A stretch of DNA of 64,000 nt from Roseofilum halophilum BLCC-M91 (lineage in GTDB: Bacteria; Cyanobacteriota; Cyanobacteriia; Cyanobacteriales; Desertifilaceae), in assembly GCF_030068445.1 (NCBI RefSeq), contig NZ_JAQPOK010000016.1, positions 1 to 64,000 of the forward strand, written 5' to 3'. A model generated the notes under the pieces. The model saw nothing but the letters and a program-made list of their open reading frames with translations. It was not told the origin of the DNA and made no database searches. This document shows, one piece after another, positions 1 through 8,586 of the stretch. How positions within the stretch are numbered: position 1 is the first letter of the stretch; each line of letters starts with the position of its first letter. A program made the translations under genes and the position numbers.

Positions 1-167
1 ATTGAAATTGATAAAAATACCAAAAGAATTTGGAGAAAAATCCTTAGATAAATTGAGATATTTACAGGCATGTATGTGTAGTCAAATAAGTTATGTCCAT
101 TGGCTACCCAAGTTGATCTTTTTTTGACGAAATCGCCCGATTGCCGGTGTAGTGTGTCTAATTTTAG
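1..167. other. Left edge, no intact gene
   Basis: No complete gene is visible. One + strand frame is open from position 2 to a stop at 125-127 (41 codons) and could be the tail of something cut by the window edge, but I do not recognise it. An in-frame TAG at 165-167 separates this stretch from the nuclease-like frame that follows. Confidence 0.4.
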
Positions 168-308
168 ACATGCTACGGATGCCGTTCAACACTTCTGGCC
201 AATCAGTTAATAAAAGGAGAATACTACCCCCGATTAAATCCAGCCATAGCAGTAACAATAACCGATTTTATTTTACTGAAAGAAAGTTCAAAAATCATCA
301 ATAAATTT

Positions 309-827
309 GTGTTTCAAGAAGAAGAGAAAAAAAACCTGAAAATCCTAGAGAAAGAATTACGATTGATTTTTGTAGAAATTCCCAAATTCAAGAAAAATTT
401 ATCGGAGTTAAAGACCTTAACAGACAAATGGATTTATTTTCTCAAAGAAGCGGCAACGTTAGAGGAAGTACCAGAGAATTTGGGAGAAGTATCGGAGATA
501 GAATTGGCGTTAAATCTAGCCAGTCAAGCCAACATGACTCCCGAAGAATTTGAAATAGTAGATCAGCGAGGGATGATGCTGCAAGATGAAAGAGGCAGAA
601 TAACTTATGCGGAAGAAAAAGGCAGAAAACAAGGTAAAAAAGAAGGCAAAAAAGAACAAGCGATTGCCTTAATTATGCGTCAACTTAAAAAACGTTTTGG
701 AGAAATGCCAAAGGAGATAAGCGATCAAATTGAAAGCTTATCCATTGAACATTTAGAAAGTCTAGGAGAAGATTTTTTAGACTTCAACAGTCTTGATGAT
801 GTAGCTAACTGGCTAAAAAGTTTCTAA
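309..827 (+). CDS. Rpn-type PD-(D/E)XK nuclease/transposase family protein, C-terminal part, probably 5'-truncated
   Basis: The product resembles the C-terminal half of Rpn family (PD-(D/E)XK nuclease family transposase) proteins. It has a helical middle, a lysine/glycine-rich linker (KQGKKEGKKEQ near residue 107) and a DUF4351-like tail (LKKRFGEMP, ending DDVANWLKSF). The first possible start is GTG at 309, but the frame stays open back to 168 and reads YYPRLNPAIAVTITDF, which resembles the conserved core of the family. The coding sequence therefore seems to begin inside a longer ancestral gene whose catalytic N-terminus is missing beyond the TAG at 165-167. I read it as a decayed copy, although a short expressed product cannot be excluded. 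These families are multi-copy in cyanobacteria. A second, differently built member lies at 53870. Confidence 0.6.
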   Translation: MFQEEEKKNLKILEKELRLIFVEIPKFKKNLSELKTLTDKWIYFLKEAATLEEVPENLGEVSEIELALNLASQANMTPEEFEIVDQRGMMLQDERGRITYAEEKGRKQGKKEGKKEQAIALIMRQLKKRFGEMPKEISDQIESLSIEHLESLGEDFLDFNSLDDVANWLKSF

Positions 828-828
828 T

Positions 829-2625
829 TTAAAGCTCCACATTGACACTAAAGTAAAACCCATCATCCTGGGCATTATTCCCTCGGTCAGGGAGATCGAT
901 AATCGGATAGCCATAATCAAAGCGAATATTCCATCCGGGGGCGACTTCCCAGAGTAATCCGACTCCCACGCCCATTAAAAAGTTCTCAGAGGCTAAAATA
1001 TTGGGATTATTTCCACTATTCCAAACTTGACCCAAGTCGAGAAAAGGGGCAACCATCAGGGTGGGTTGACCTTTGGTATCCCGTTGGATGGTAATCCGGT
1101 CTTCGATGGAGATGAAAAAGCCATTATCGCCAGACCGGGCGTTTTGTCGATATCCTCGAACGGATTGACCGCCACCAATGACGTATTGCCGTGAGGGAAG
1201 TAAGCTTGTGGTGGCCAGTTGTAGGTCTCCTCGAAAGGTGAGTAAATGAGTGTCGCCTAATCGTTGTAAGCGCTGTAGACTGAGAAGCCAACTGAAAAAA
1301 CGGCTATCGGGGGTCGATCCGGCATTTAGGGTTGCACCAAAGGCATCTATACCCAAATTAAACTGCGATCGCACTCCCCAAATTCCCCTGGCATCCCGAC
1401 GCAAGTATTCTTGACCAAAGCGAATGGCGCTACTACGGGTTCTACCGCGATCGTCCGGCCCTGCTCCAAAACCAAAGGGAACATCGCCTAAGAAGGTTTG
1501 GCCGCGATGGTGGGAAAATCCTAGGGAGAGGGCGAATTCTTGACGGGGAGAGCGAATAATCGGCTGGCGATAGTCAAATTCATAGCGTTGGGTTTCCCCA
1601 CGAATGCCTAAATCTTGCAGTTCAATATTACTAATTTCATTATTATCGGGTAAAAATTGGACGGTTAATGAGCCATCCATGGCATTTAAGGGAATACGAT
1701 AGATAAACTCGTAGCGACTGGTATCTCCGCCAGTGGTGGTACGGTTATAGCCCAGGATGAGGCGATCGCCCAAACCTGTCAAATTTTGATATCCTAACCG
1801 AACCCCCAGTCGCTCCGATCCCACACTCGCTGGTGAATAGTTATCCGCAAATAAATTAACCGTCAGAGGTTTCTTTAAACTCACCCGCACTGTCAACTTA
1901 CTTTGACCAATCTCCGCTCCTGGTTGCAAACTCGCCTCTACACTTTCAAACAGAGGGTCAGTTTTCAGCAGTCTTAATTGATTTTCCAAAGAAGCACTAT
2001 TTAACGGAACTCCTGCCCCTCGGCGAATTCGACGGGTAATATAACTCGGATTTAAACGCCCTGCCCCTTCTACTACAATCTCTTGCAAACGGCCTTCAAT
2101 CACTTGGATTTCCACAATGCCATTGTCCACCACCTGATCGCCCAAAAGTGCCCGACTATTAATATACCCCCCATTCAAGTAGAGTTCAGTAATTCTATCG
2201 GCTGCTTCCCTCAGTTGCTCTAAAGTTTGGGACTCACCTTCATATGGGCTAACGACTTCCTTGAGTTCTTCCTGACTAAAAATCGTGCTTCCTGTAACCT
2301 GAATTTCCCGCACCTCAATCGGTTGGGTGGGTTCTGAAGTCTCCGTATTTTGCGAGAGGGGAGAAACCGGGGACAAACTCCAAGAGAAGGATTCAGGAGG
2401 TGCTATAGGTTCTAGGGGTTCAGGAACCCATTCAAGATTAGGGGAAAGGGGGTCAGATGTCATTTCCAGCGAATCAGGAGCTATGGGCGAACTTGCCCAA
2501 CTCGGAGCTATCAGGGACGTTAAGGCACTCACTGATAGACTGGAAATAAATAAGGCACTCCTCACACTACAGACCTCATAGATAGGGGTTGACGTTTGGG
2601 GTAGATTGCTTGATCTAGCAGTCAT
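829..2625 (-). CDS. ShlB/FhaC/HecB-type two-partner secretion transporter (TpsB)
   Basis: This is an outer-membrane transporter of the two-partner secretion (type Vb) pathway. An N-terminal signal peptide is followed by a proline-rich spacer, a POTRA region (VREIQVTGSTIFSQEEL onward, with YLNGGYINSRA) and a C-terminal beta-barrel. The barrel carries the conserved GGGQSVRGYRQN segment and ends in alternating aromatic residues (FYFSVNVEL), as expected for an Omp85-superfamily barrel. The open frame extends to an ATG at 2685, but the ATG at 2625 directly precedes a better signal peptide (MTARSSN..., hydrophobic core ALFISSLSVSALTSLIA), so I chose it. Its likely cargo is the TPS-domain CHAT protein at 8587-13734 on the same strand, not adjacent but within 6 kb. 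No other TpsA candidate is visible. The family call is firm; the pairing is inferred. Confidence 0.9.
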   Translation of the reverse strand: MTARSSNLPQTSTPIYEVCSVRSALFISSLSVSALTSLIAPSWASSPIAPDSLEMTSDPLSPNLEWVPEPLEPIAPPESFSWSLSPVSPLSQNTETSEPTQPIEVREIQVTGSTIFSQEELKEVVSPYEGESQTLEQLREAADRITELYLNGGYINSRALLGDQVVDNGIVEIQVIEGRLQEIVVEGAGRLNPSYITRRIRRGAGVPLNSASLENQLRLLKTDPLFESVEASLQPGAEIGQSKLTVRVSLKKPLTVNLFADNYSPASVGSERLGVRLGYQNLTGLGDRLILGYNRTTTGGDTSRYEFIYRIPLNAMDGSLTVQFLPDNNEISNIELQDLGIRGETQRYEFDYRQPIIRSPRQEFALSLGFSHHRGQTFLGDVPFGFGAGPDDRGRTRSSAIRFGQEYLRRDARGIWGVRSQFNLGIDAFGATLNAGSTPDSRFFSWLLSLQRLQRLGDTHLLTFRGDLQLATTSLLPSRQYVIGGGQSVRGYRQNARSGDNGFFISIEDRITIQRDTKGQPTLMVAPFLDLGQVWNSGNNPNILASENFLMGVGVGLLWEVAPGWNIRFDYGYPIIDLPDRGNNAQDDGFYFSVNVEL

Positions 2626-2749
2626 CCTATAGAGTAAGACATTTAGATTAGGATATTGGCTCAGATCGACAATCCCCCTAGGCATTCAGGGGGATTACGC
2701 GGACTTTCCAACTGAATTATTAGCCAACTCCAGAGGATAAGTGCAAGGG

Positions 2750-2899
2750 CTATTGAATTTCATTAGCATCAATGCCTAATTCCTGGAGTTTAGCCCCTAG
2801 AAGATTGGCTCGACGCTCCGCTTCCTGCGCCCGCTCTTCTCCACTCAGTAATAAATTTCCCTCTGTATCCCACCAGCCGGGATAATGGTGAAGGTATTA
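2750..2899 (-). pseudogene. Uma2-like (DUF820) endonuclease, C-terminal fragment
   Basis: The minus strand reads about 48 codons, HHYPGWWDTEGNLLLSGEER then AQEAERRANLLGAKLQELGIDANEIQ and a stop. This is the typical C-terminal helix of Uma2-family putative restriction endonucleases, which are highly multi-copy in cyanobacteria. An in-frame stop lies just upstream and there is no start codon or catalytic core, so this is a relic. It lies between the TpsB start and the photolyase. The call rests on recalled family resemblance. Confidence 0.5.
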
Positions 2900-2923
2900 C
2901 TGACTCAAGTAAGTTAAAGTTCT

Positions 2924-4357
2924 ATGGCTAACCTGGTTTTATTTTGGCATCGCCGCGATTTAAGAGTTACGGATAATTTGGGCTTAAGCTATGCCCAATC
3001 TAGGGCGAATTCTGTGGTGGGTTGTTTTTGTTTCGATCCACTTATTTTGCATGGGGATGATGTTGCACCGATGCGGCTGCATTATCTTTTGGGCTGTTTA
3101 CAAGAGTTACAAGAAAATTATCAACGACTTGAGCATCCGTTTCTGTTACTGCAAGGAAAACCGGAACAGGTGATTCCTAATGTGGCTAGGGATTTAGGGG
3201 TGGTTGAGGTGGTTTGGAATCGGGATGTGGAACCCTATAGTCAACTGCGCGATCGCCGAGTGACTGAAGGCTTAAAGGAAAAAGGAATTGAGGTGAAAAC
3301 GGTTTGGGATCAGCTTTTGGTGGCTCCAGAAGCAATTCGCACGCAGTCGGGAAATCCGTATACGGTGTATACGCCGTTTTGGAAGAATTGGCGAGGACAA
3401 AAGAAGCTCGATCCGGTGGTTGATTTACAACCGGGAGGAGGGTTAACGGAAGGGCAGAAAAAAGCTTTGGATCGGCTTGAGGTTATGCCGTTGCCGAGTT
3501 TGAAAGATTGGGGATATGGGGAGCCAGGGGAGTTATTGATTGTACCGGGAGAGGGTGCAGCTCAAGAACAACTACAAAGGTTTGGCGATCGCTCCCTAGA
3601 ATTTTATGAGCAGCAGCGCAACACCCCCAGTATAGAGGGCACATCGAAGCTGAGTGCGGCTTTGAAGTTGGGAGCGATCGGCATTCGCAGGGTTTGGCAA
3701 ACCACCCAAGAGGCGATCGCCAAATCTGAGAGCGATAAAAGCCGTCAAAACATCCTCACTTGGCAACAAGAACTCGCCTGGCGAGAATTCTACCAGCATG
3801 TACTCTACCACTTTCCACAACTCGCCGACGGCCCCTATCGAGAGCATTTTAAACACTTTCCTTGGGATAATAATCCCCAACGCTTTCAAGCTTGGTGCGA
3901 AGGCAAAACCGGTTATCCCATCGTCGATGCAGCCATGCGCCAACTCAATACCACCGGATGGATGCATAACCGTTGTCGGATGATTGTTGCCAGCTTTTTA
4001 ACCAAGGATTTAATCATCAATTGGCAATGGGGCGAGCGTTATTTTATGCAGCACCTTATTGATGGAGACTTAGCCGCCAACAATGGGGGATGGCAATGGA
4101 GCGCCTCCAGTGGCATGGATGCCAAACCCTTACGAATTTTTAATCCTGCCAGTCAAGCACAAAAATTCGATCCCAAAGCCGACTATATCCGCCAATGGTT
4201 ACCAGAATTAACCTCAGTGGAAACCAAGGATTTACTCACGGGAGATATTCCGCCTTTAGTCCGTCAAGCCTGCAATTATCCCTTACCCATTGTCAACCAT
4301 AATCAACAACAACGGGAATTTAAGCAGCGCTATAAACAAGTGAAAGAAAACCTATAA
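2924..4357 (+). CDS. phr: Deoxyribodipyrimidine photo-lyase (class I CPD photolyase)
   Basis: This cytosolic flavoenzyme uses blue/near-UV light to split cyclobutane pyrimidine dimers in DNA. The N-terminal Rossmann-like antenna domain begins LVLFWHRRDLRVTDNLGL. The C-terminal FAD domain contains TGYPIVDAAMRQLNTTGWMH and NNGGWQWSASSGMDAKP, the photolyase FAD and substrate-pocket signatures. At 477 residues it has the normal class I length, and resembles the 8-HDF-antenna type of Synechococcus; the antenna type is inferred. The ATG at 2924 sits directly before the conserved N-terminus. The gene stands alone, with a Uma2 relic upstream and a MITE-like repeat immediately downstream. Cryptochrome is the main alternative, but the motifs favour a repair enzyme. 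Confidence 0.95.
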   Translation: MANLVLFWHRRDLRVTDNLGLSYAQSRANSVVGCFCFDPLILHGDDVAPMRLHYLLGCLQELQENYQRLEHPFLLLQGKPEQVIPNVARDLGVVEVVWNRDVEPYSQLRDRRVTEGLKEKGIEVKTVWDQLLVAPEAIRTQSGNPYTVYTPFWKNWRGQKKLDPVVDLQPGGGLTEGQKKALDRLEVMPLPSLKDWGYGEPGELLIVPGEGAAQEQLQRFGDRSLEFYEQQRNTPSIEGTSKLSAALKLGAIGIRRVWQTTQEAIAKSESDKSRQNILTWQQELAWREFYQHVLYHFPQLADGPYREHFKHFPWDNNPQRFQAWCEGKTGYPIVDAAMRQLNTTGWMHNRCRMIVASFLTKDLIINWQWGERYFMQHLIDGDLAANNGGWQWSASSGMDAKPLRIFNPASQAQKFDPKADYIRQWLPELTSVETKDLLTGDIPPLVRQACNYPLPIVNHNQQQREFKQRYKQVKENL

Positions 4358-4369
4358 TTGGAACTATCT

Positions 4370-4521
4370 TATATCCAGTCCGCTTATTCATGTCCGCGAA
4401 GCGGAAATACCCTAATTAAAAATCCAGGGAGCAAGATGCTCCCACTCCAGTCAGATCAAAAAAATCGAGGAGTGCGGGCATCTTGCCCGCTTCTTGAATC
4501 CAATTAACCGGATTTGATATA
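4370..4521. repeat. MITE-like dispersed repeat, copy 1
   Basis: A 152-bp non-coding element just after the photolyase stop. The left end reads TATATCCAGTCC and the right end is its imperfect inverse (CCGGATTTGATATA). Inside are three palindromes: TCCGCGAAGCGGA (4393-4405), GGGAGCAAGATGCTCCC (4427-4443) and GCGGGCATCTTGCCCGC (4474-4490). Related copies lie at 41328-41465 and 48772-48872, the latter inverted. The hairpins may also terminate photolyase transcription. Confidence 0.65.
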
Positions 4522-4554
4522 AGATTACAAGTCATTCCCTATTTCCTAGCGCTT

Positions 4555-5472
4555 TTAAACTCGACCATTCCAAAGATCGTGCATAAAATACATTTGCACC
4601 GGATCGAGTTTGCCTTGCTCAACCAAATAATTGAATAAATAAAGAGTCGCCATACGCACATCATCTTCCCCCGCTTCTTCCTCTGGTGTAATCTCGTGGT
4701 GCGTCATCTTAGAGAGTCTGCGGTAATTTTCCTGAACTTTAGTCATGCTTTTAATTTTTACTCCCAACTGATAAAGCTGCATAAACGCCAAAAATTCAAC
4801 AATAGACTTGCGGATTTTCGCTTCTACTTCTCCCGGATTAATGATTTTATCCTTCTCAATTTTACCCTTCAGGGCTTCAATAATAAATTCTCGCACTTGA
4901 CCACTGTAAAATCCGCTATCATAAGCTACAATTGCTTCTGAAATTTTTAAGCCATACTCCGGTTTACGGAATCCAGGAATTCCTGAATGAGTCTGTTGAT
5001 TGACCATATAGCCCACTCGAAAAGCTGCCACATTAGCGGCTAAATCGGGTTCAGACGCATCCGCTTCTAAGGCTTTATAAATCGTCGAAAACTTGCCAGA
5101 ACGAAAATCGAGAACCGATTGGGCTAAATCTCCGCTCCAAGAACTATGCTTACTTGTCCAAGATGTGGTAAAATTGAATAAGCTTTTCCAACTTGGAAGT
5201 TGAATTTGATCGGATAAAGAGGCAATAAAATGAGCAAAATCTGTACTTTGTCCGCATAATACTACGGTCTTATCTAAGCGATTATCGATATATTCTACAT
5301 CAGATAAAGTTGCCCAACGAAATAAGTGATTGGTATAGGATTCGCGGGTATAGCGGCGCAACTCATTGGCAATCTCATAGGGAGAAGCCTGGGGCATTTT
5401 GGTTTCTAGATGCTCAACAAAAGATAGCATTTGCAGGCGGTTATATTCTAAAGAATGGGTAAGATTATTCAT
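4555..5472 (-). CDS. Hypothetical protein, 305 aa, unrecognised
   Basis: I do not recognise the family. The product is a soluble-looking, mostly helical protein with no signal peptide or membrane segment. Notable segments are YRRLSKMTHHEITPEEEAGE and an aromatic/serine-rich stretch FTTSWTSKHSSWSGDLAQSV near residue 105. The C-terminal part is charged (KGKIEKDKIINPGEVEAKIR) and ends MYFMHDLWNGRV. The start is the ATG at 5472. The next minus-strand gene, a BrkB-like membrane protein, begins about 1 kb further upstream, leaving a 35-bp gap, so both could be co-transcribed. Codon use and HIP1 context look native. Function unknown. Confidence 0.7.
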   Translation of the reverse strand: MNNLTHSLEYNRLQMLSFVEHLETKMPQASPYEIANELRRYTRESYTNHLFRWATLSDVEYIDNRLDKTVVLCGQSTDFAHFIASLSDQIQLPSWKSLFNFTTSWTSKHSSWSGDLAQSVLDFRSGKFSTIYKALEADASEPDLAANVAAFRVGYMVNQQTHSGIPGFRKPEYGLKISEAIVAYDSGFYSGQVREFIIEALKGKIEKDKIINPGEVEAKIRKSIVEFLAFMQLYQLGVKIKSMTKVQENYRRLSKMTHHEITPEEEAGEDDVRMATLYLFNYLVEQGKLDPVQMYFMHDLWNGRV

Positions 5473-5507
5473 AGATGCAAACCTGGTAGAGTCTGAACAA
5501 TTAACAA

Positions 5508-6527
5508 TTAAGGTCGATCTTCCGGAGGATCTAGAGTGTTTTTGACTTGACGTAAAAATCGTTTAAGTTTGACAATTTTCTTGCGTTTTTTGCGACTGTT
5601 CTCTAAGGGCTGAGAATTGGAGGGAGAAGTCTGGGGCGGACTCCAGGAGGCTTCTCCTGTAGGAATGGCATGGCTGCGAGGGCGAATGGTTTCGCCATAG
5701 CGATTAGCCCAAACTTGGGTAAATTCTGCGCCAATGAGTAAGATTTGGGCAGTAAAGAAAATCCATAATAATAAGATCACAAACGATCCGGCAGCGCCAT
5801 AAAAGGATTTGACGCTACTGTGTCCTAAATATAAACTAATTCCCCATTTGCCTAGGGTAAAGAGGATAGATGTAAGGGTAGAGCCAACCCAAACATCTGA
5901 CCAAGCGACTTTGGCATCGGGTAAGATTTTATAAATGGCTCCAAACAAAAGGGTAACGACGAGAAAAGAAACTCCAAGATCTGTCCAACGCCAAATACTG
6001 GCGGGGGTATTCATCCATTGTTCGAGCCATTCACTGACTCCGGCTAAAACGGAGCTAAAGACGAGGGAGAGGAGCAAGAGAAAACCGATCGCTAAGATCA
6101 TTAAAACGGATAGAACTCTAGCCATGAGAAAATTCAGGAAGCCGCGTTCGGGTTTGGGGGTAACGCCCCAAATGATATTGAGGGCGACTTTGAGTTGGGC
6201 AAAGACGGTGGTTGAGCCAAACAATAAGGTGGCGATCGCGATTATAGTGGCCATGAGACCCGATTGGGGTTGATAGCGTTCCTGAATTAAGGTTTGAATG
6301 GACTGGGCGGCCTCTGAACCAATAAATTGTTGTAATTGAATGGCTAGTTGTTCTTGGGCTGCTTCGTGTCCAATCACAAAGCCAGCTACCGCCACAGCAA
6401 TAATCAGCATGGGGGCTAAGGAAAACACCATATAATAGGCTAGGGCGGCTGCCAGGATGGGAACCCGGTCTTGCTGCCATTGCACGAAGGTTTCTTTGAG
6501 TAATCTCCAAATGGCGTAGAGTTTCAT
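5508..6527 (-). CDS. YihY/BrkB family inner-membrane protein
   Basis: This is an integral membrane protein of the YihY/virulence factor BrkB family (formerly assigned as RNase BN in error), whose function is not settled. It opens with an amphipathic region, then the family's AAALAYYMVFSLAPMLIIAV segment. Further hydrophobic helices follow, including VLMILAIGFLLLLSLVFSSV, and the last contains FVILLLWIFFTAQILLIGAE. The tail is proline/serine-rich then basic (SRKKRKKIVKLKRFLRQVK) and probably cytoplasmic. The frame is open to 6566, but the ATG at 6527 (MKLYAIWRLLKETF) matches the usual family start. It precedes the unknown 305-aa gene by 35 bp on the same strand. Confidence 0.9.
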   Translation of the reverse strand: MKLYAIWRLLKETFVQWQQDRVPILAAALAYYMVFSLAPMLIIAVAVAGFVIGHEAAQEQLAIQLQQFIGSEAAQSIQTLIQERYQPQSGLMATIIAIATLLFGSTTVFAQLKVALNIIWGVTPKPERGFLNFLMARVLSVLMILAIGFLLLLSLVFSSVLAGVSEWLEQWMNTPASIWRWTDLGVSFLVVTLLFGAIYKILPDAKVAWSDVWVGSTLTSILFTLGKWGISLYLGHSSVKSFYGAAGSFVILLLWIFFTAQILLIGAEFTQVWANRYGETIRPRSHAIPTGEASWSPPQTSPSNSQPLENSRKKRKKIVKLKRFLRQVKNTLDPPEDRP

Positions 6528-6674
6528 GGAACTGACGCAGAAAGAACGGGAGTACACTACTATCAAAGCTTATCTATTGCCATCCGGCTAGTGTTCGAGT
6601 TCTCCGAATTCTGTAAGAGTAGGATGTAGAATTTTGTTAAAGTACGGCTAAGGTATGCGGTAGACACTCCAACC

Positions 6675-7856
6675 ATGAGAGGAATGATTCAAAGACGATG
6701 GCAGTGGGTAAGCTTGGCCCTCATCATCATGGTTTTGATGATGGGACTGCAAGTGGTTAAACCCATATCGGCTAAACCCCCAAAAGTGGTGGATGAAATT
6801 CGGGGGGTTTGGTTAACCAATGTCAGTAGTGGGGTTTTGTATAGTCCTTGGGGTATTAATCGGGCGATCGCCCAACTCTCTGAACTGAATTTTAACACGA
6901 TCTATCCGGTGGCTTGGAACCGAGGGGTGACGTTTTATCCTAGCGATAAAGCGAAAGAAGTTATCGGTCGCAAACAAGATTTATTACTTGATGCGATTCG
7001 TTTTCGTCAGGATACCCTCGAAGAAATCATTACCTTGGGTCATCAGCAGGGGTTGCGCGTGATTCCCTGGTTTGAGTATGGGTTTATGGCTCCCCAAAAT
7101 TCCTTATTGGTGAAACGTCATCCCAGTTGGTTAGCCCAAAGTCGAGATGGACAACCGTTAACCCACCATGGAAAATATGGTCTAGAGTGGCTCAATCCTC
7201 TGCATCCAGAAGTGCAGCAGTTGTTGATCGATCTGATTGTGGAAGTGGTCACCCGGTATGATGTGGATGGTATTCAACTCGATGACCATTTTAGTTTACC
7301 CGTAGAGTTGGGGTACGATCCGTTTACCCTGTGGCTTTATCAACAGGAACATAATGGAGAAATTCCGCCGGAAAATTATCAAAATGAGCAATGGATGCGC
7401 TGGAGGGCGGCTAAACTGACTCAAGTGATGAAGCGGATTCATGACCGGGTAAAAGAGATTAAACCGGATTGTGTTATTTCTTTGTCGCCTAATCCCCGTG
7501 AGTTTGCGTATCGCAATTATCTACAAAATTGGCTTTCTTGGGTAGAGTTGGGTTTAATTGATGAGTTGGTGATTCAAGTGTATCGGAGCGGGATGGAAAC
7601 GTTTCTGCGCGATTTGCCCGATCCGGTGATTCCCAAGTTGCAGGAGAAGATTCCGGTGACGATCGGCATTTCTACGGGAACTTTGAGAACTCCGATCGCC
7701 TTAGATTTGATTGAACAGCAAGTGCAAGCGGTGCGCGATCGCTCTTTGGATGGCTTTTCATTCTTTTATTGGGAAAGTTTATGGGGATACATTGCCCCAG
7801 AGTCTCCCCAAGTTCGCCGTCGAGGATTTCGAGAGATTATTGCCCATGAGTCATAA
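6675..7856 (+). CDS. GH10-like (GHL10, DUF187) secreted glycoside hydrolase
   Basis: A predicted exported glycan-degrading enzyme with a TIM-barrel fold. Residues 10-33 form a signal peptide or anchor (WVSLALIIMVLMMGLQVV). The mature region begins EIRGVWLTNVSSGVLYSP, the hallmark start of the GHL10/DUF187 family, and contains RYDVDGIQLDDHFSLP and DCVISLSPNPREFAYRNY, typical barrel strands with acidic residues. The protein is 393 residues long, and this family is common and multi-copy in cyanobacteria. The natural substrate is not known; cell-wall or exopolysaccharide glycan is the usual proposal. The next gene starts 17 bp after the stop, suggesting co-transcription. Confidence 0.88.
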   Translation: MRGMIQRRWQWVSLALIIMVLMMGLQVVKPISAKPPKVVDEIRGVWLTNVSSGVLYSPWGINRAIAQLSELNFNTIYPVAWNRGVTFYPSDKAKEVIGRKQDLLLDAIRFRQDTLEEIITLGHQQGLRVIPWFEYGFMAPQNSLLVKRHPSWLAQSRDGQPLTHHGKYGLEWLNPLHPEVQQLLIDLIVEVVTRYDVDGIQLDDHFSLPVELGYDPFTLWLYQQEHNGEIPPENYQNEQWMRWRAAKLTQVMKRIHDRVKEIKPDCVISLSPNPREFAYRNYLQNWLSWVELGLIDELVIQVYRSGMETFLRDLPDPVIPKLQEKIPVTIGISTGTLRTPIALDLIEQQVQAVRDRSLDGFSFFYWESLWGYIAPESPQVRRRGFREIIAHES

Positions 7857-7873
7857 TCCAGGTTTAATATCTA

Positions 7874-8455
7874 ATGTCTAATTCCCAAATGATTGAAGCG
7901 GGCTTTGGAATTCAATGGACGGTACATACCTTAATCGGATTTCTACTGAGTCTGTTGCTGATTGAAATTGGCGAACGACCCGATATGGGAATCACAGAAG
8001 GATTCATTGGGGGCGCGATCGTTGGCCTGATGCAATCGATGGTGCTTTTGCCTCATCTCAAACACGCTGGCTGGTGGATGGTTGTGAGTGCCATCTGTTG
8101 GGGGATTATGGGATGGGGTGATTTAGGGGCGATCGGTTGGATCGCCCCCAGAACCCTGGATATTTCTGTGCGCTTGATCTATGGCCTTTGGGAGGGGGCC
8201 AAAGTGGGGTTGGTTCTGGGTGTGGGTCAATATGTACTGCTCTCCCACCAGGTTCCCCAAGCCTGGCGTTGGATTCTTGCTAGTGTCCTCGACTGGGCGA
8301 TCGCCTTAGCCTGTGGTTGGGCCCTAGGGGGGTTGCTCCGGCTCCAGTTTCGTCAATTTCTCGGAGATGTCATGGGTTTAGGATGTGCCTGGTTAATCGT
8401 GGGCGGCTTAACCGGTTTTGCCCTCACCCTACTATTGAACCGTCGCAAGTTTTAG
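7874..8455 (+). CDS. Hypothetical polytopic membrane protein, 193 aa
   Basis: A small integral membrane protein with about five hydrophobic segments: TLIGFLLSLLLIEIG, GFIGGAIVGLMQSMVLL, WWMVVSAICWGIMGW, ILASVLDWAIALACGWALGG and LIVGGLTGFALTLLLN. Similar glycine-rich membrane proteins with a QYVLL.HQVPQAWRW-type loop are widespread in cyanobacteria without assigned function. It follows the GH10-like gene by 17 bp. It converges on the TPS-CHAT gene, with 131 bp between the stops. Confidence 0.75.
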   Translation: MSNSQMIEAGFGIQWTVHTLIGFLLSLLLIEIGERPDMGITEGFIGGAIVGLMQSMVLLPHLKHAGWWMVVSAICWGIMGWGDLGAIGWIAPRTLDISVRLIYGLWEGAKVGLVLGVGQYVLLSHQVPQAWRWILASVLDWAIALACGWALGGLLRLQFRQFLGDVMGLGCAWLIVGGLTGFALTLLLNRRKF

Positions 8456-8586
8456 AATACAGCGCTTCGCGCCCTCCGTGGGGGAATGGGGGAGTGAACA
8501 ACAGACTCAATCTAGCGAGTGAACTATTTTGCCTATCCTTAAAAACTGCCATTTGATGTACCCCATAGCAGAGGAATCGGCTGTAT

